DNA of 51,992 bases from Candidatus Saccharimonadota bacterium (lineage in GTDB: Bacteria; Patescibacteriota; Saccharimonadia; Saccharimonadales; OFTM59). The position numbers and the translations under genes were made by a program. The notes under the pieces are model-generated. The model worked only from the letters and a program-made list of their open reading frames with translations. It made no database searches and was not told where the DNA came from. Shown one piece after another: positions 17,177 to 26,045 of this stretch (positions are counted from its first letter, which is position 1; each line of letters starts with the position of its first letter). The stretch spans positions 75,978 to 127,969 of the forward strand of contig JAJDCK010000011.1 in the NCBI GenBank assembly GCA_029260855.1. Direction: 5' to 3'.

Positions 17177-18691
17177 TTAATTTTTTATATCGGTAGAACC
17201 GCTACAGATAAATTGATAATCATACTCAAAGTGGCGACAGACCTGCACGTGCTGCGACGAATCGCTAAATATGTCGTTCATTCTATACGTCAAATCTTTG
17301 TAGCAAGCCTCTTTGCTGGCAACAGGGGTCAGGGAGCACAATTCCGTTGCTTCACCTTTCAGATTGCTGCCCCAGAAGTCTACGATAACATTTAACCCAC
17401 CGCTGATACACTGGTCATAATAGCTGTCTACCATCGGCACATCCCGACAACCACGTACAATTGCAGTAGCGTCACGCAGGTATATGCTCGCAAGATCACG
17501 CCCCCAGCTCCTAAAACATACCGGTATTTGTTCTATTGGCGCCTTAAGACACTGTTCGATTATTTTTGTACCGTTATCGTTATATAAGGTACGCATCCAG
17601 CTTGTTTGCATTTGGTAGCATTCGTACTGTGTAAATGTATCCTGCGAAATTCTGTTGCATGGATAATGTGGGTCATCACTGATCCATTCAGTTTTGTGGC
17701 CTGGGATGGCTCCCAGCCCTTGTGCCACCATTATGTTTTCCATAAACGCACCGCCATAACATCCACTACGCCCATATGAATTTTCTAGCTGGTCGCACAG
17801 CACTAACCCAGCAGGCAGGTCATAGCTTTCATAGGCCAGTACACCATGGCCAACACCGTGGTAGCATTGGAAATTTCCAAAATCAGTATCAAAAGTGCTG
17901 CATAGTTCAGAAATATCAGAGGCTAAATTATCAACGCCGTTTAACTTTATAAACCCTTCCATGGCGCCATGGTAAAGGCCGGAGTGGCAGTTAGGGCTAC
18001 CGTCTTTGAAGACCTCGGCATTATAAAGCTCAAAGCCTAGTCGTCCGACTGTGTGGGCGGGCTGATGACAGTCATATATAGCACCGTCCCCGGAATCTAT
18101 AAGCAAATCATCCATGATAGCCTTGGAGCCAAAAACCGCTAGCTTATAGCGTAGTTCGGTTTCGCCTTTTGGATTATCCCGGTCAGTTAGCTCAATAACG
18201 TTTATTTCTTTCATAATCCTTTTAGCTTCACCGGTAAATACCCTGAAATATAACCTTGCAATACTGATCTTTATGCGGGTAAAGAAACCGAATTCATACG
18301 CTTTTTCTACTTGCTCCACTGAATGATCGTCTTTATTAACCGTAATGTCGCCGACAAATTCCGGTTTTATGTGGTCGTGGAATTTCCACTGTCCGCTTTT
18401 TGTAAACCTAAAGCTCCAACTCTGCCCAGGCTCTACAGGACCTCTAGGGTCAAAGTCAGAATAAATCTCATGTGTCGGGTGGATGTTTGACGCAGGCCAG
18501 CGAGGGCCAGTATCGTCGTTTTTAAAAGTGATACTGTCCCCTTGAGTGATTTCTATATCACTCGGTTCAAAGCCGCCAGGCACCATCTTAATGATGTACT
18601 GCCCTTCCTCGTGCGCTGCGACCGGGAAAAACTGAACCAACAGGAACATCAAGAAAATGGGTGATAAAAACAAGATGGTTTTAATCTTCAT
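17177..18691 (-). CDS. Exported protein: degenerate cupredoxin domain plus Cys/His-rich domain
   Basis: The 504-residue protein has a signal peptide (about 1-26), a cupredoxin-like beta-sandwich at about 28-118, a linker, and a long domain with repeated motifs such as CHSGLYHGAMEG, CYHGVGHGVLA, GCYGGAFMEN and CFRSWGRD, in total well over a dozen Cys. In the cupredoxin part the expected HCxxHxxM copper loop reads FHDHIKPEFVG, so the Cys and Met ligands are missing and type 1 copper binding is doubtful. The repeated Cys and HG motifs could bind metal or form disulfides. I do not know a name for the C-terminal domain. TATAAT lies 10 bases before the ATG. Confidence 0.8.
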   Translation of the reverse strand: MKIKTILFLSPIFLMFLLVQFFPVAAHEEGQYIIKMVPGGFEPSDIEITQGDSITFKNDDTGPRWPASNIHPTHEIYSDFDPRGPVEPGQSWSFRFTKSGQWKFHDHIKPEFVGDITVNKDDHSVEQVEKAYEFGFFTRIKISIARLYFRVFTGEAKRIMKEINVIELTDRDNPKGETELRYKLAVFGSKAIMDDLLIDSGDGAIYDCHQPAHTVGRLGFELYNAEVFKDGSPNCHSGLYHGAMEGFIKLNGVDNLASDISELCSTFDTDFGNFQCYHGVGHGVLAYESYDLPAGLVLCDQLENSYGRSGCYGGAFMENIMVAQGLGAIPGHKTEWISDDPHYPCNRISQDTFTQYECYQMQTSWMRTLYNDNGTKIIEQCLKAPIEQIPVCFRSWGRDLASIYLRDATAIVRGCRDVPMVDSYYDQCISGGLNVIVDFWGSNLKGEATELCSLTPVASKEACYKDLTYRMNDIFSDSSQHVQVCRHFEYDYQFICSGSTDIKN

Positions 18692-18715
18692 TTTGAATCA
18701 TATTATAACATTCAG

Positions 18716-19138
18716 CTAAAGCTTGGCCTTTACTGTTTCAGCTGTAAATGGCAGCGCTACCTCTTCTACCACACCAGCTTTAAGCATAGCAGCGTTAAAA
18801 TATGATAGTTTATGCTCGAGCAAATGAGCCAGAACTACCTTCTTGTTTAGGGCCACCGCGACACCAATTTCTGTCTGCACACCAGCCGATGGCTTGTCAC
18901 TTAAAAGCGCAACCAGTGCGTCGCTTTCTTTTATATGTTTTATATCTAAATTAAACGCTGCAGCCGGGTTGGCATTGTTTATTCTGTACTGATCCTTTCG
19001 AAGCGCACAAAAAACCGTATGTCCTAATGACTCAATGCTGACCAATATATCTTCCAGCCAAGCCTTGTGCTCTGCAAAGACTTCCCCTGTATCGTAGTTA
19101 ACTTGTGTAGAGTATGACGCAGCGACAAATATCTTCAT
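18716..19138 (-). CDS. Nucleoside 2-deoxyribosyltransferase-like protein
   Basis: The 140-residue protein has the family layout: an N-terminal KIFVAASYS strand, a GHTVFCALRKDQ segment, an IKESDALVALLSDKPSAGVQTEIGVAVALNKKVV core with the family Glu (TEIG), and a short C-terminal strand. Members cut or transfer deoxyribose between bases, or hydrolyse nucleotides such as 5-hydroxymethyl-dCMP. It sits back-to-back with maf, and a second protein of this fold lies just beyond maf, which suggests a nucleotide-cleaning role. Confidence 0.8.
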   Translation of the reverse strand: MKIFVAASYSTQVNYDTGEVFAEHKAWLEDILVSIESLGHTVFCALRKDQYRINNANPAAAFNLDIKHIKESDALVALLSDKPSAGVQTEIGVAVALNKKVVLAHLLEHKLSYFNAAMLKAGVVEEVALPFTAETVKAKL

Positions 19139-19176
19139 TATTTAAGCTTAACAGAACGGTTTGTTATGATTATGTA

Positions 19177-19752
19177 ATGAAGCAGCTCATTCTTGCATCC
19201 GGATCAGCTGGCCGAAAGTTACTGCTTGATAAGCTTCAAATTCCTTACGCAATTCACGTTAGTAATTACGAGGAGGACCTGACCCTTGATTTGCCGCCAA
19301 AAGAATTAGCAATTGAATTATCCCGAGGCAAAGCGCGCGATGTAGCACAGAGGCATAAAAATGCAGTCGTACTTGGCGCCGATAGCTTCGCTGTATGTGA
19401 TGGCCAGCTACTTGGTAAGCCGCATACCGTCAAGCGCGCCAAGGAGATGCTCCGCCTGTTAAGCAACCGCAGCCACGCTTTTATTACCGGTTATACGATT
19501 ATAGATACTGATAGTGGACGAGAGTTTTCGGAAGCAGTTGAAACCATAGTGTGCTTCCGCGAGATAAGCGACGATGAAATTGACCGATATCTGAAGAAAG
19601 AAGATGTCCTAAAAAATGCTGGCGCATATCGTTTGCAAGATGTCGGTGCGATTTTTGCAGTCAGGGTAGAAGGAGAGGTTAATAACATTATCGGCCTACC
19701 GCTCGCTCAAATCGCCCAACATCTCAAAACTTTTGGTATATCGCTACTTTAA
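19177..19752 (+). CDS. Maf-family nucleoside triphosphate pyrophosphatase
   Basis: This cytoplasmic house-cleaning enzyme hydrolyses non-canonical or methylated NTPs to monophosphates. Seen from the chosen start: MKQLILASGSAGRKLLLDKL (Maf signature SxSxxRxxLL), ELSRGKARDVA, GADSFAVCDG, LGKPHTVKRAKEML, and TGYTII. The start at 19177 gives a 191-residue protein of normal length and has TATGAT 6 bases upstream. A longer frame from 19114 would overlap the divergent gene and lacks family similarity there. It overlaps the next convergent gene by 9 bases. Confidence 0.92.
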   Translation: MKQLILASGSAGRKLLLDKLQIPYAIHVSNYEEDLTLDLPPKELAIELSRGKARDVAQRHKNAVVLGADSFAVCDGQLLGKPHTVKRAKEMLRLLSNRSHAFITGYTIIDTDSGREFSEAVETIVCFREISDDEIDRYLKKEDVLKNAGAYRLQDVGAIFAVRVEGEVNNIIGLPLAQIAQHLKTFGISLL

Positions 19753-20184
19753 ATGGCTTAGCTCAGTGAGATTGCCGTGTAATACGACTGGCCGGAGGGC
19801 TTTAATCTCTTCCGCAAAAGCTGAATCTTCCGGAATCTCATTGAGTATAAAGATTTTCTTATTCAGATAAAATGCTACGCCCATTTCCATCAGCACGGCG
19901 CCGCCGATATAATTTTGCTGGCCGTTTTTTTCGTAATTCACAACTAAGATAGCATCACCGTCGGTCACCTTATTAAAATGGCCGCGGGTAAGCTTAGTCT
20001 TCTTGTTATAATCACCGCTTTTAAACCAAGGCTTATAGTGGCTAACTTCATAGTCCCTGCTCTGCTTCATGATTTCAGCAGTCGCCGGCAAAACAACTTT
20101 AAAATGCCTTGTTTTTTCAAGCTCAGCCTGAACCTCTACCGCCTGCTTATAAAAATTGACACTCGAACAAATAGTTATAACCAT
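19744..20184 (-). CDS. Nucleoside 2-deoxyribosyltransferase-fold protein, second copy
   Basis: The 146-residue protein has a Rossmann-like order: VITICSSVNF strand, a helix, a TDGDAILVVNYEKNG strand, and the GGAVLMEMGVAFYLNKKIFILNEIP core that matches the deoxyribosyltransferase / DUF4406-like fold. The conserved Glu is MEMG here. It overlaps the 3' end of maf by 9 bases on the opposite strand. TATACT lies 7 bases before the ATG. The exact substrate is unknown. Confidence 0.72.
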   Translation of the reverse strand: MVITICSSVNFYKQAVEVQAELEKTRHFKVVLPATAEIMKQSRDYEVSHYKPWFKSGDYNKKTKLTRGHFNKVTDGDAILVVNYEKNGQQNYIGGAVLMEMGVAFYLNKKIFILNEIPEDSAFAEEIKALRPVVLHGNLTELSHLK

Positions 20185-20205
20185 TAACCCAAGTATAGTA
20201 CAGCG

Positions 20206-20655
20206 CTAAGAGCGACGGAACAGAAATTGCATCCAGGCTTCAAAGTTTTGTTGGTACCTAGGCTTCTCGGGCTTAGTCTTTTCGCTCGTTTTCTGGGATT
20301 CTGGCAAGTCTACACTATTAGCCAAAGCTACGCTCTCCGGTACCAGCAATAGCTTTTCGCCTGGCGCAGCTAGCCCAAATTGCCGACGGGCAGTTAGCTC
20401 CAGATATTGGTCCATGTCATAGTACTGGTTACGAAGACGCAACGTATCATTTTCTAGGTTTTGCAGCTCGGTTTCTTGTCTCAGGCGCGATATCTGCTTT
20501 TGTAGTTTATAGTTGTCTTGAATAACCCCTACCCCGCTCCACGTAACAAGCAAGGCAACAACAACAAATACGTGCACGCCCAGAACGCGGACATCGTATA
20601 GTTCCCTTACGTAGGCAATTACTCTTGCAAAAATTTGCTGACCACGCTTTCTCAT
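20206..20655 (-). CDS. FtsB/DivIC-like septum formation protein
   Basis: The 149-residue protein has one membrane segment (about 26-45) followed directly by a coiled coil (KLQKQISRLRQETELQNLEN, about 51-70) and a YDMDQYLELTARRQFGLAAPGEKLLLV stretch, which is the FtsB/DivIC signature (an A/ERxxLGxxxPGExxxxV type ending). These proteins bridge FtsL and FtsQ/DivIB in the divisome. A Pro/Lys-rich tail follows. It lies 14 bases downstream of the membrane gene 20670-21035, likely one operon. Confidence 0.88.
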   Translation of the reverse strand: MRKRGQQIFARVIAYVRELYDVRVLGVHVFVVVALLVTWSGVGVIQDNYKLQKQISRLRQETELQNLENDTLRLRNQYYDMDQYLELTARRQFGLAAPGEKLLLVPESVALANSVDLPESQKTSEKTKPEKPRYQQNFEAWMQFLFRRS

Positions 20656-20669
20656 CCGGTTATCTTCTT

Positions 20670-21035
20670 TTATTTCTGATTTTTATCTGACACTTCGGTA
20701 GGGGCCTCGACGTCGCTCGGCAATTGGTGAGACGGCTTGACTGACATCATACTAAAGGCCAAGGCGAAACTAGCAACAAATCCAACCGACAAAACAACAG
20801 TGCTGACACCCGGGCTATGCTCCATAAAAACAATCGCAATAAGTATCAGCAACGGGACTAGGCCGATGATGCGGTTAAGTGGCTTAACGCCTAGCTTCTC
20901 AAGCAAGGCATATATACCGAACAAAACAAAAGCGATAATAAGTAACGCAGCCCAAATCGGCTGGTGCGTAATCGCGGCCAAAAGCCCGTCGCCCACAACA
21001 GTCTTTTCTTCCGCATGTGCCAAAATATTTAACAT
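20670..21035 (-). CDS. Small four-segment membrane protein
   Basis: The 121-residue protein has about three or four hydrophobic segments (the first at about 28-46) and a polar C-terminal tail (QLPSDVEAPTEVSDKNQK). I do not recognise the family. A TACAAT box (complement of 21042-21047) lies 6 bases before the ATG. It heads an operon with the FtsB/DivIC-like gene, so a role near cell division or envelope synthesis is possible by context only. Confidence 0.7.
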   Translation of the reverse strand: MLNILAHAEEKTVVGDGLLAAITHQPIWAALLIIAFVLFGIYALLEKLGVKPLNRIIGLVPLLILIAIVFMEHSPGVSTVVLSVGFVASFALAFSMMSVKPSHQLPSDVEAPTEVSDKNQK

Positions 21036-21101
21036 ACGTATATTGTAGCAGCCCTAGATAGCTGAACATATATCCAACTCTTTTATGGTTCCGGAGAATA
21101 C

Positions 21102-21257
21102 CTAGCAGAAAGGGCAGTCGCCTGCGTCCTTTTTTGCCTCCATCTTTGCCAAGATGGCTTTTGCTTCGTCGCTCTGAGTATTGCTTGTCGCTTGCGTGTC
21201 CTGCTTATTGTCGTCAGGTGTTTTAGCTTTTGTGTCTTTTTTTCCTAAACCTAGCAT
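21102..21257 (-). CDS. Small hydrophilic protein of 51 residues with a C-terminal CPFC
   Basis: The frame starts MLGLGKKDTKAK, is very rich in Lys, Asp, Gln and Thr, and ends AILAKMEAKKDAGDCPFC with the CxxC at the last four residues. An AAAGGAAT ribosome site lies about 8 bases before the ATG. The low-complexity hydrophilic body suggests disorder; the terminal CxxC could bind metal or act in thiol chemistry. I do not recognise the family. Confidence 0.6.
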   Translation of the reverse strand: MLGLGKKDTKAKTPDDNKQDTQATSNTQSDEAKAILAKMEAKKDAGDCPFC

Positions 21258-21322
21258 TTGGTATTCCTTTTTTATTTTACTATAACGTATTGCATTATAA
21301 ACCGCTTTTGTCTATTTGTCAA

Positions 21323-24049
21323 CTAAGCCTTGTTGTTACCCAGGGCTTCGGGTATTGCTTCTAACGAGTGCTCTTTATAGATAATCTTGTCAAGGATTGG
21401 GTTGAGTAATTTCATGATTACAAACAACGCGATGCTTCCGGCTATCATAATTGACCAGTCATGGGCATTGAGCGGGCCTACATCAAAGTACTTCGCAAGG
21501 CCTGGAGCATAAAGCACCGCCAGTTGAAGAGCTAGTGAAGAGACAATAGCAACAGACAACCACGGGTTCGCAAACCAACGAATCTTATAGTCTGTCCTAA
21601 TATCTACCAACCGAACGATTTCATATACAACCATTGCCGTAAAAGCAGCTGAGACGGCGGCTATTCTGCTCTCATGAGTATGATTGTACCAATACTGTCC
21701 GATGAGAAATATGCTCATGATGGAGCCGAATATAAATATCTCCGCCCAGACGCGCGAAGAAACAATTGCTTCCTGGAACCTCTTTGGCTTAGACGACAAA
21801 ATATTCGCCTGGGCCGGGTCAGAGCCTAGGGCCACCGCTGGTAAGCCGTCCGTAACTATATTGATAAACAGCAGTTGTGCAGCCGTCAGAATAAGGTCAT
21901 TGAAGAAAATAATACCTAGCACTACGGCAATAACCTCGGCTATATTGCAGCTGATTAGGAAATTTACGAACTTACGAACGTTATCAAAGATGCCCCTTCC
22001 TTCTTCAATTGCGTTAATGATGGTCAAAAACTGGTCATCAAGAAGAATAAGATCGGCTGCTTCTTTAGACACGTCAGTACCCGTAATGCCCATAGCGATG
22101 CCTATATCAGCAGCTTTGATGGCTGGCGCATCGTTCACTCCATCACCGGTCATAGCTACTTGATGGCCATGCTTCTTCAGCGCCTGGACTATGCGTATCT
22201 TGTGCTCAGGGTCTACACGGGCATAGACACCGATTGTCTCCACGCGTTTCTCAAACTCTTCTTGACTGAGCGCCGCCAGCTCTGTGCCCGAAATCGCGTC
22301 GCCGGTAATACCAATCTCTTTGGCAACGGCTTTAGCTGTCTCTATGTAGTCGCCAGTTATCATGATCACGCGCATCCCGGCTTCTGACTGGACGCGGTGG
22401 ATGACTTCTATGACTTCCTCGCGCGGCGGGTCCATCATGGCCTGTAACCCTATGAATGTTAGGTTTTTTTCTGCATCCGGCTCGTTCTTTGGCTGCAGTT
22501 TTGTCTGCTTACTGGCAAATGCAAGCACCCGCAGTGCTTGGGCGGCAAAGCGTTTATTCATCTCTAAAATATCTTTTCTGATTTCATTGGTTAAGGTCTT
22601 TTTCTGACCAGCTTTATCGTAATAGTCACCACAGCGGTCCAACACCACTTCTAGCGCGCCTTTAGCAGCAACGATGTATTCTCCGTCCGGAGTTTTGTGG
22701 ACAGTGCTCATGCGTTTGCGCTCTGAAGAAAACGGGAATTCCTGAAGTCTAGGATATCTCGCAATAAGCGTTGCCGCGTCTATCTTGGCCTTGCCAGCGG
22801 AAACGATTAAAGAGCCTTCTGTCGGGTCGCCAATCACGGTGCCTTCTCGTATGGTAGAGTTATTGCACAAAACACCAATCTCTAATAAATGCTGTAACCC
22901 GGGCGCTTGGCTTTTAAACGAGAGCTTGCCAGTCATATCATAGCCACTACCGCTAACTGTCCCTTCCTGAGAGTTCACGTAAAGAGCTCTGACCGTCATC
23001 TCACCCTTAGTGAGCGTACCGGTCTTGTCAGAGCAAATAGTATCAGTGCTGCCAAGAGCCTCTACGGCTGAAAGCTTACGCACGAGCGCATTCTTGCCTG
23101 CCATGCGTCTCGCCCCCAAGGCCAGACTGATACGGACCACGAATGCTAAGCCCTCAGGGATTGCCGCTACGGCAAGCGCTACGGCTGCTGTAAACGCAAA
23201 TATAAGATGATGGACAAGGCCTACGTCACCGTCCTGACGGACAAAGAAAAAGACAATAATAAAGACAATTACACATATGACTGCGATAAAATAACCGAGC
23301 TTTTTGCCCAGGTCATCAAGCTTTTTTTGCATTGGCGTATCTTCGTTTTCAACACCACTTACAAGATCGGCTATCTTGCCGATTTCAGTCTGTTGGCCAG
23401 TACCTACTACAAGGCCTAGCGCACTTCCAGCCGTGAGGAAAGTCCCAGCAAATACCATACATTTCTGGTCACCCAATGGTGCTTCTAGGTCAATTTGATC
23501 GGTGTTTTTATTTACCGGCAAAGACTCGCCCGTCAGGCTGGCTTCGTTACAAGCAAGATCGCTAACCTCTAAAAGACGAATGTCGGCCGGTACTTTCTGA
23601 CCCGCTTCTAGCAAAACTATGTCGCCCGGCACCAGTTCTGCGGCATCGATCTCTTTAACTTCACCGTTGCGGCGTACGCGAGCTTTAAAACCAACTAATT
23701 TACTGAGCGCTTCAACTGTTTTCTCGGCCTTGTATTCATTAAAAAACCCGACGAGAGCAATCGCAACAACAATAACAATTATTAACAGCGACTCTTTGAC
23801 GCTGCCTTCTTCTTCTACAAATGCCAGCCCAAAAGATATGGCCGCAGCTATCATTAACACGATCACGAGAACGTCATTAAATTGATTTAAGAATAACTTA
23901 AACGGGTTTAGTTTCTTGCCGTGGCGCAATTCATTGCGCCCATACTGTTTAACGCGTGCGCCTGCTTCTTGCTCGGACAAACCTTGATCTTTTGCTGTAG
24001 AAAACTGCCTAAGCAGCTCGTTCGGAGAGAGTTGATACCACCGCTTCAT
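21323..24049 (-). CDS. P2A-type calcium-transporting P-type ATPase
   Basis: The 908-residue protein has all P-type marks: TGES at 173-176, PEGL at 298-301, phosphorylation motif DKTGT with Asp 341, KGALE nucleotide site, TGDxxxTA-like and MTGDGVNDAPAIKAADIGIAMG hinge. The ion-site segments match the SERCA group: PEGL in M4, SCNIAEV in M5 (Asn and Glu) and NIVTDGLPAVALG in M6. It should export Ca2+ (or Mn2+) at the cytoplasmic membrane. One oddity is PEGLAFVV where PEGLPAVV is usual. The gene stands alone. Confidence 0.93.
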   Translation of the reverse strand: MKRWYQLSPNELLRQFSTAKDQGLSEQEAGARVKQYGRNELRHGKKLNPFKLFLNQFNDVLVIVLMIAAAISFGLAFVEEEGSVKESLLIIVIVVAIALVGFFNEYKAEKTVEALSKLVGFKARVRRNGEVKEIDAAELVPGDIVLLEAGQKVPADIRLLEVSDLACNEASLTGESLPVNKNTDQIDLEAPLGDQKCMVFAGTFLTAGSALGLVVGTGQQTEIGKIADLVSGVENEDTPMQKKLDDLGKKLGYFIAVICVIVFIIVFFFVRQDGDVGLVHHLIFAFTAAVALAVAAIPEGLAFVVRISLALGARRMAGKNALVRKLSAVEALGSTDTICSDKTGTLTKGEMTVRALYVNSQEGTVSGSGYDMTGKLSFKSQAPGLQHLLEIGVLCNNSTIREGTVIGDPTEGSLIVSAGKAKIDAATLIARYPRLQEFPFSSERKRMSTVHKTPDGEYIVAAKGALEVVLDRCGDYYDKAGQKKTLTNEIRKDILEMNKRFAAQALRVLAFASKQTKLQPKNEPDAEKNLTFIGLQAMMDPPREEVIEVIHRVQSEAGMRVIMITGDYIETAKAVAKEIGITGDAISGTELAALSQEEFEKRVETIGVYARVDPEHKIRIVQALKKHGHQVAMTGDGVNDAPAIKAADIGIAMGITGTDVSKEAADLILLDDQFLTIINAIEEGRGIFDNVRKFVNFLISCNIAEVIAVVLGIIFFNDLILTAAQLLFINIVTDGLPAVALGSDPAQANILSSKPKRFQEAIVSSRVWAEIFIFGSIMSIFLIGQYWYNHTHESRIAAVSAAFTAMVVYEIVRLVDIRTDYKIRWFANPWLSVAIVSSLALQLAVLYAPGLAKYFDVGPLNAHDWSIMIAGSIALFVIMKLLNPILDKIIYKEHSLEAIPEALGNNKA

Positions 24050-24128
24050 ATGTTCGTCCGTGTGTCTTAATTTCTGTTGAGATAACCTCTTTACATGTTA
24101 TAGTGTTTATAATACATAAGCAAAATGA

Positions 24129-25064
24129 ATGCGAAGAGTGGGCCTGATGTTATTTGCACAAACAGACCTTGAACAACAGATTATAGAATTGGCAACCAGA
24201 ACTGTTGTCATGGCTTCGATAGCCCTAATCGTATTAGTAGTGGTTGCCGCGGCCACGAAAGACAAGCTACCCATACTGAAGCTACCGCTGTTTATACTAA
24301 TAGCGTTCTCGATGATAGGTACAACTGTAGTATTATTCGGCAGCACTATTTATCTTAATATGAAGTCTGAATCTGGCGGACCAGTACACTGGCATGCAGA
24401 GATAGAGTATTGGTCATGTGGTGCAGAGTTGAACCTAAGAGATCCGGTTGGCTTTTTATCCAATAAGATCGGGACAGCAACTTACCATGAGCACAATGAT
24501 AAACATATCCACCTAGAAGGTGTGGTTGTTCGGAAAAGTCACGATGCGTCACTTGGTAAATTCATGGATGTTACCGGCGGCTATATCAACCAGGGCGTTA
24601 TCGCAATTCCACTAAATAGCGATGAAGCGACCTGGTTTACCGCCGGCAGCCAGCTTGATGGCGACAACCAACGTACAGAAAATTTTGGCCTGGCTACGAA
24701 TGAGGGGCAATGGATAACTCACGCCGACGAGGGGGCTGTTCTAACCCTACGCGACGGGGAATATTGTAGCGGTAGCCACGAAGTTCCTGCCGAACTTCAG
24801 GTATTTGTGTACAGTTACGATACAGCCTCCGAAACGTACGCTCAGCGCAAGCTTGATAAACCTGCTCAGTACGTATTAAGGGAAGAGTCCTCGCTTGGTC
24901 CGCCTGCGGATTGCGTGATCGTTGAGTATGATACGCCCCGGGCGCGAACAGATAAGCTTTGTCAGCAGTACGGCGTAAAAGACGCCGATCGCTGCACTGA
25001 GTTTGGCGTCAAAGAATACGACGGAGAATTATGCAATATCCGCGAAGTAAGGAGTAGCCAATAA
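24129..25064 (+). CDS. Membrane protein with His-rich outside domain, first gene of redox operon
   Basis: The 311-residue protein has two N-terminal membrane segments (about 24-42 and 50-72) and an outside domain opening with GPVHWHAEIEYWSCGAEL and then YHEHNDKHIHLEG, about six His in 50 residues that could form a metal site, plus several Cys. I do not recognise the family. TATAAT lies at 24108-24113. ATG 24129 was kept; ATG 24147 is an alternative that would shorten only the cytoplasmic N terminus. It overlaps the next gene by one base (TAATG) and shares its operon. Confidence 0.75.
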   Translation: MRRVGLMLFAQTDLEQQIIELATRTVVMASIALIVLVVVAAATKDKLPILKLPLFILIAFSMIGTTVVLFGSTIYLNMKSESGGPVHWHAEIEYWSCGAELNLRDPVGFLSNKIGTATYHEHNDKHIHLEGVVVRKSHDASLGKFMDVTGGYINQGVIAIPLNSDEATWFTAGSQLDGDNQRTENFGLATNEGQWITHADEGAVLTLRDGEYCSGSHEVPAELQVFVYSYDTASETYAQRKLDKPAQYVLREESSLGPPADCVIVEYDTPRARTDKLCQQYGVKDADRCTEFGVKEYDGELCNIREVRSSQ

Positions 25065-25768
25065 TGCTTGACCTACCTACCCTGGGGCTAGTGATAACTT
25101 CTGCTGCGATTGATTCAATAAATCCTTGTGCTATCGGCGTGCTGATTCTCATGGTATCAGTCATTATGGGTCAAGGTGGCGGTACAAAAAAACTAATCAA
25201 AAACGGGTTGGCATATATTGGTGCTATATTTTTTACCTACCTTATCGCTGGCCTTGGCTTAATTGTTGCTTTTGCTTCAATACCAATCCTGGTAGCCGAA
25301 TACCTTTCGCTCTTTGTTGGTGCTCTTGTAGTAGTGGCGGGTCTGATCGAGATTAAAGACTACTTCTGGTACGGCAAAGGCTTTTCACTACAGATCCCCA
25401 AGTACTTTGCCAATAAGATTCATGAGTATTCCACAACCAAGACAAGTACCTGGGGCGTAATGCTTCTGGGGGCCTTCGTGGCTGCTGTTGAATTGCCTTG
25501 TACGGGCGCGCCTTATTTGGCAATTATTACGATTCTTAGGATTGACTTTAATCTAATAGCCTTCGGTCTAATGGTTTTGTACAACCTTATATTCGTAGCG
25601 CCCCTACTTATTATTCTGTTCATGGTAGCGGGTGGCGCAAAAATTAGTGATGTCTCTAAATGGAAAGAGGACAGCAAAGGCACTATGCGGTTATTCATGG
25701 GGCTATTGCTAGCAGCTCTTGGTTGGATATTAATATTAATCGCCAATGGCACTATAAACTTTGGATAA
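25064..25768 (+). CDS. CcdA/DsbD-like six-segment thiol-disulfide transporter
   Basis: The 234-residue membrane protein has about six hydrophobic segments and two Cys in the positions typical of the CcdA family: INPCAIGVL (Cys 22) in the first segment and ELPCTGAPY (Cys 146) in the fourth. CcdA proteins pass electrons across the membrane as a dithiol to outside partners. An AAGGAG ribosome site lies inside the end of the preceding gene. Coupling to a His/Cys-bearing exported domain upstream and a flavoprotein disulfide reductase downstream suggests a transmembrane electron chain. Confidence 0.85.
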   Translation: MLDLPTLGLVITSAAIDSINPCAIGVLILMVSVIMGQGGGTKKLIKNGLAYIGAIFFTYLIAGLGLIVAFASIPILVAEYLSLFVGALVVVAGLIEIKDYFWYGKGFSLQIPKYFANKIHEYSTTKTSTWGVMLLGAFVAAVELPCTGAPYLAIITILRIDFNLIAFGLMVLYNLIFVAPLLIILFMVAGGAKISDVSKWKEDSKGTMRLFMGLLLAALGWILILIANGTINFG

Positions 25769-25772
25769 ACTG

Positions 25773-26045
25773 ATGAAGCATATTGTTAAAAGAGCCGGTC
25801 ACAGCGAAAACTATGATGAGCGAAAACTTTATGCCAGTGTTTACGCCGCCTGCTTAAGCGTTCGTGAGCACCCGGGTTCGGCTGAGCTGATAGCACAAGA
25901 GGTAGTGCATCAATTTGCTCAATGGCTAGAGAATAAACATGAGGTTTCATCAAACGACATACGCCGGGTAGCCGGAGATTATTTAAGACAGCTAAACCCA
26001 GACGCAGGACATATGTACTTGCTACACCGCTCTCATCATGTATAA
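25773..26045 (+). CDS. Stand-alone ATP-cone domain protein
   Basis: The 90-residue product (from ATG 25773; a TTG at 25761 would add four residues) is one ATP-cone: HIVKRAGHSENYDERKLYASVYAAC start, a V-x-(D/E)-x-V-like middle and an IRRVAGDYLRQLNPDAGHMYLL end. ATP-cones sense ATP/dATP in ribonucleotide reductases and in the repressor NrdR. Here there is no zinc ribbon and no reductase in the window. Lying between a CcdA-like transporter and a disulfide reductase is unusual and suggests nucleotide control of a redox system. It overlaps the next gene by 8 bases. Confidence 0.85.
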   Translation: MKHIVKRAGHSENYDERKLYASVYAACLSVREHPGSAELIAQEVVHQFAQWLENKHEVSSNDIRRVAGDYLRQLNPDAGHMYLLHRSHHV

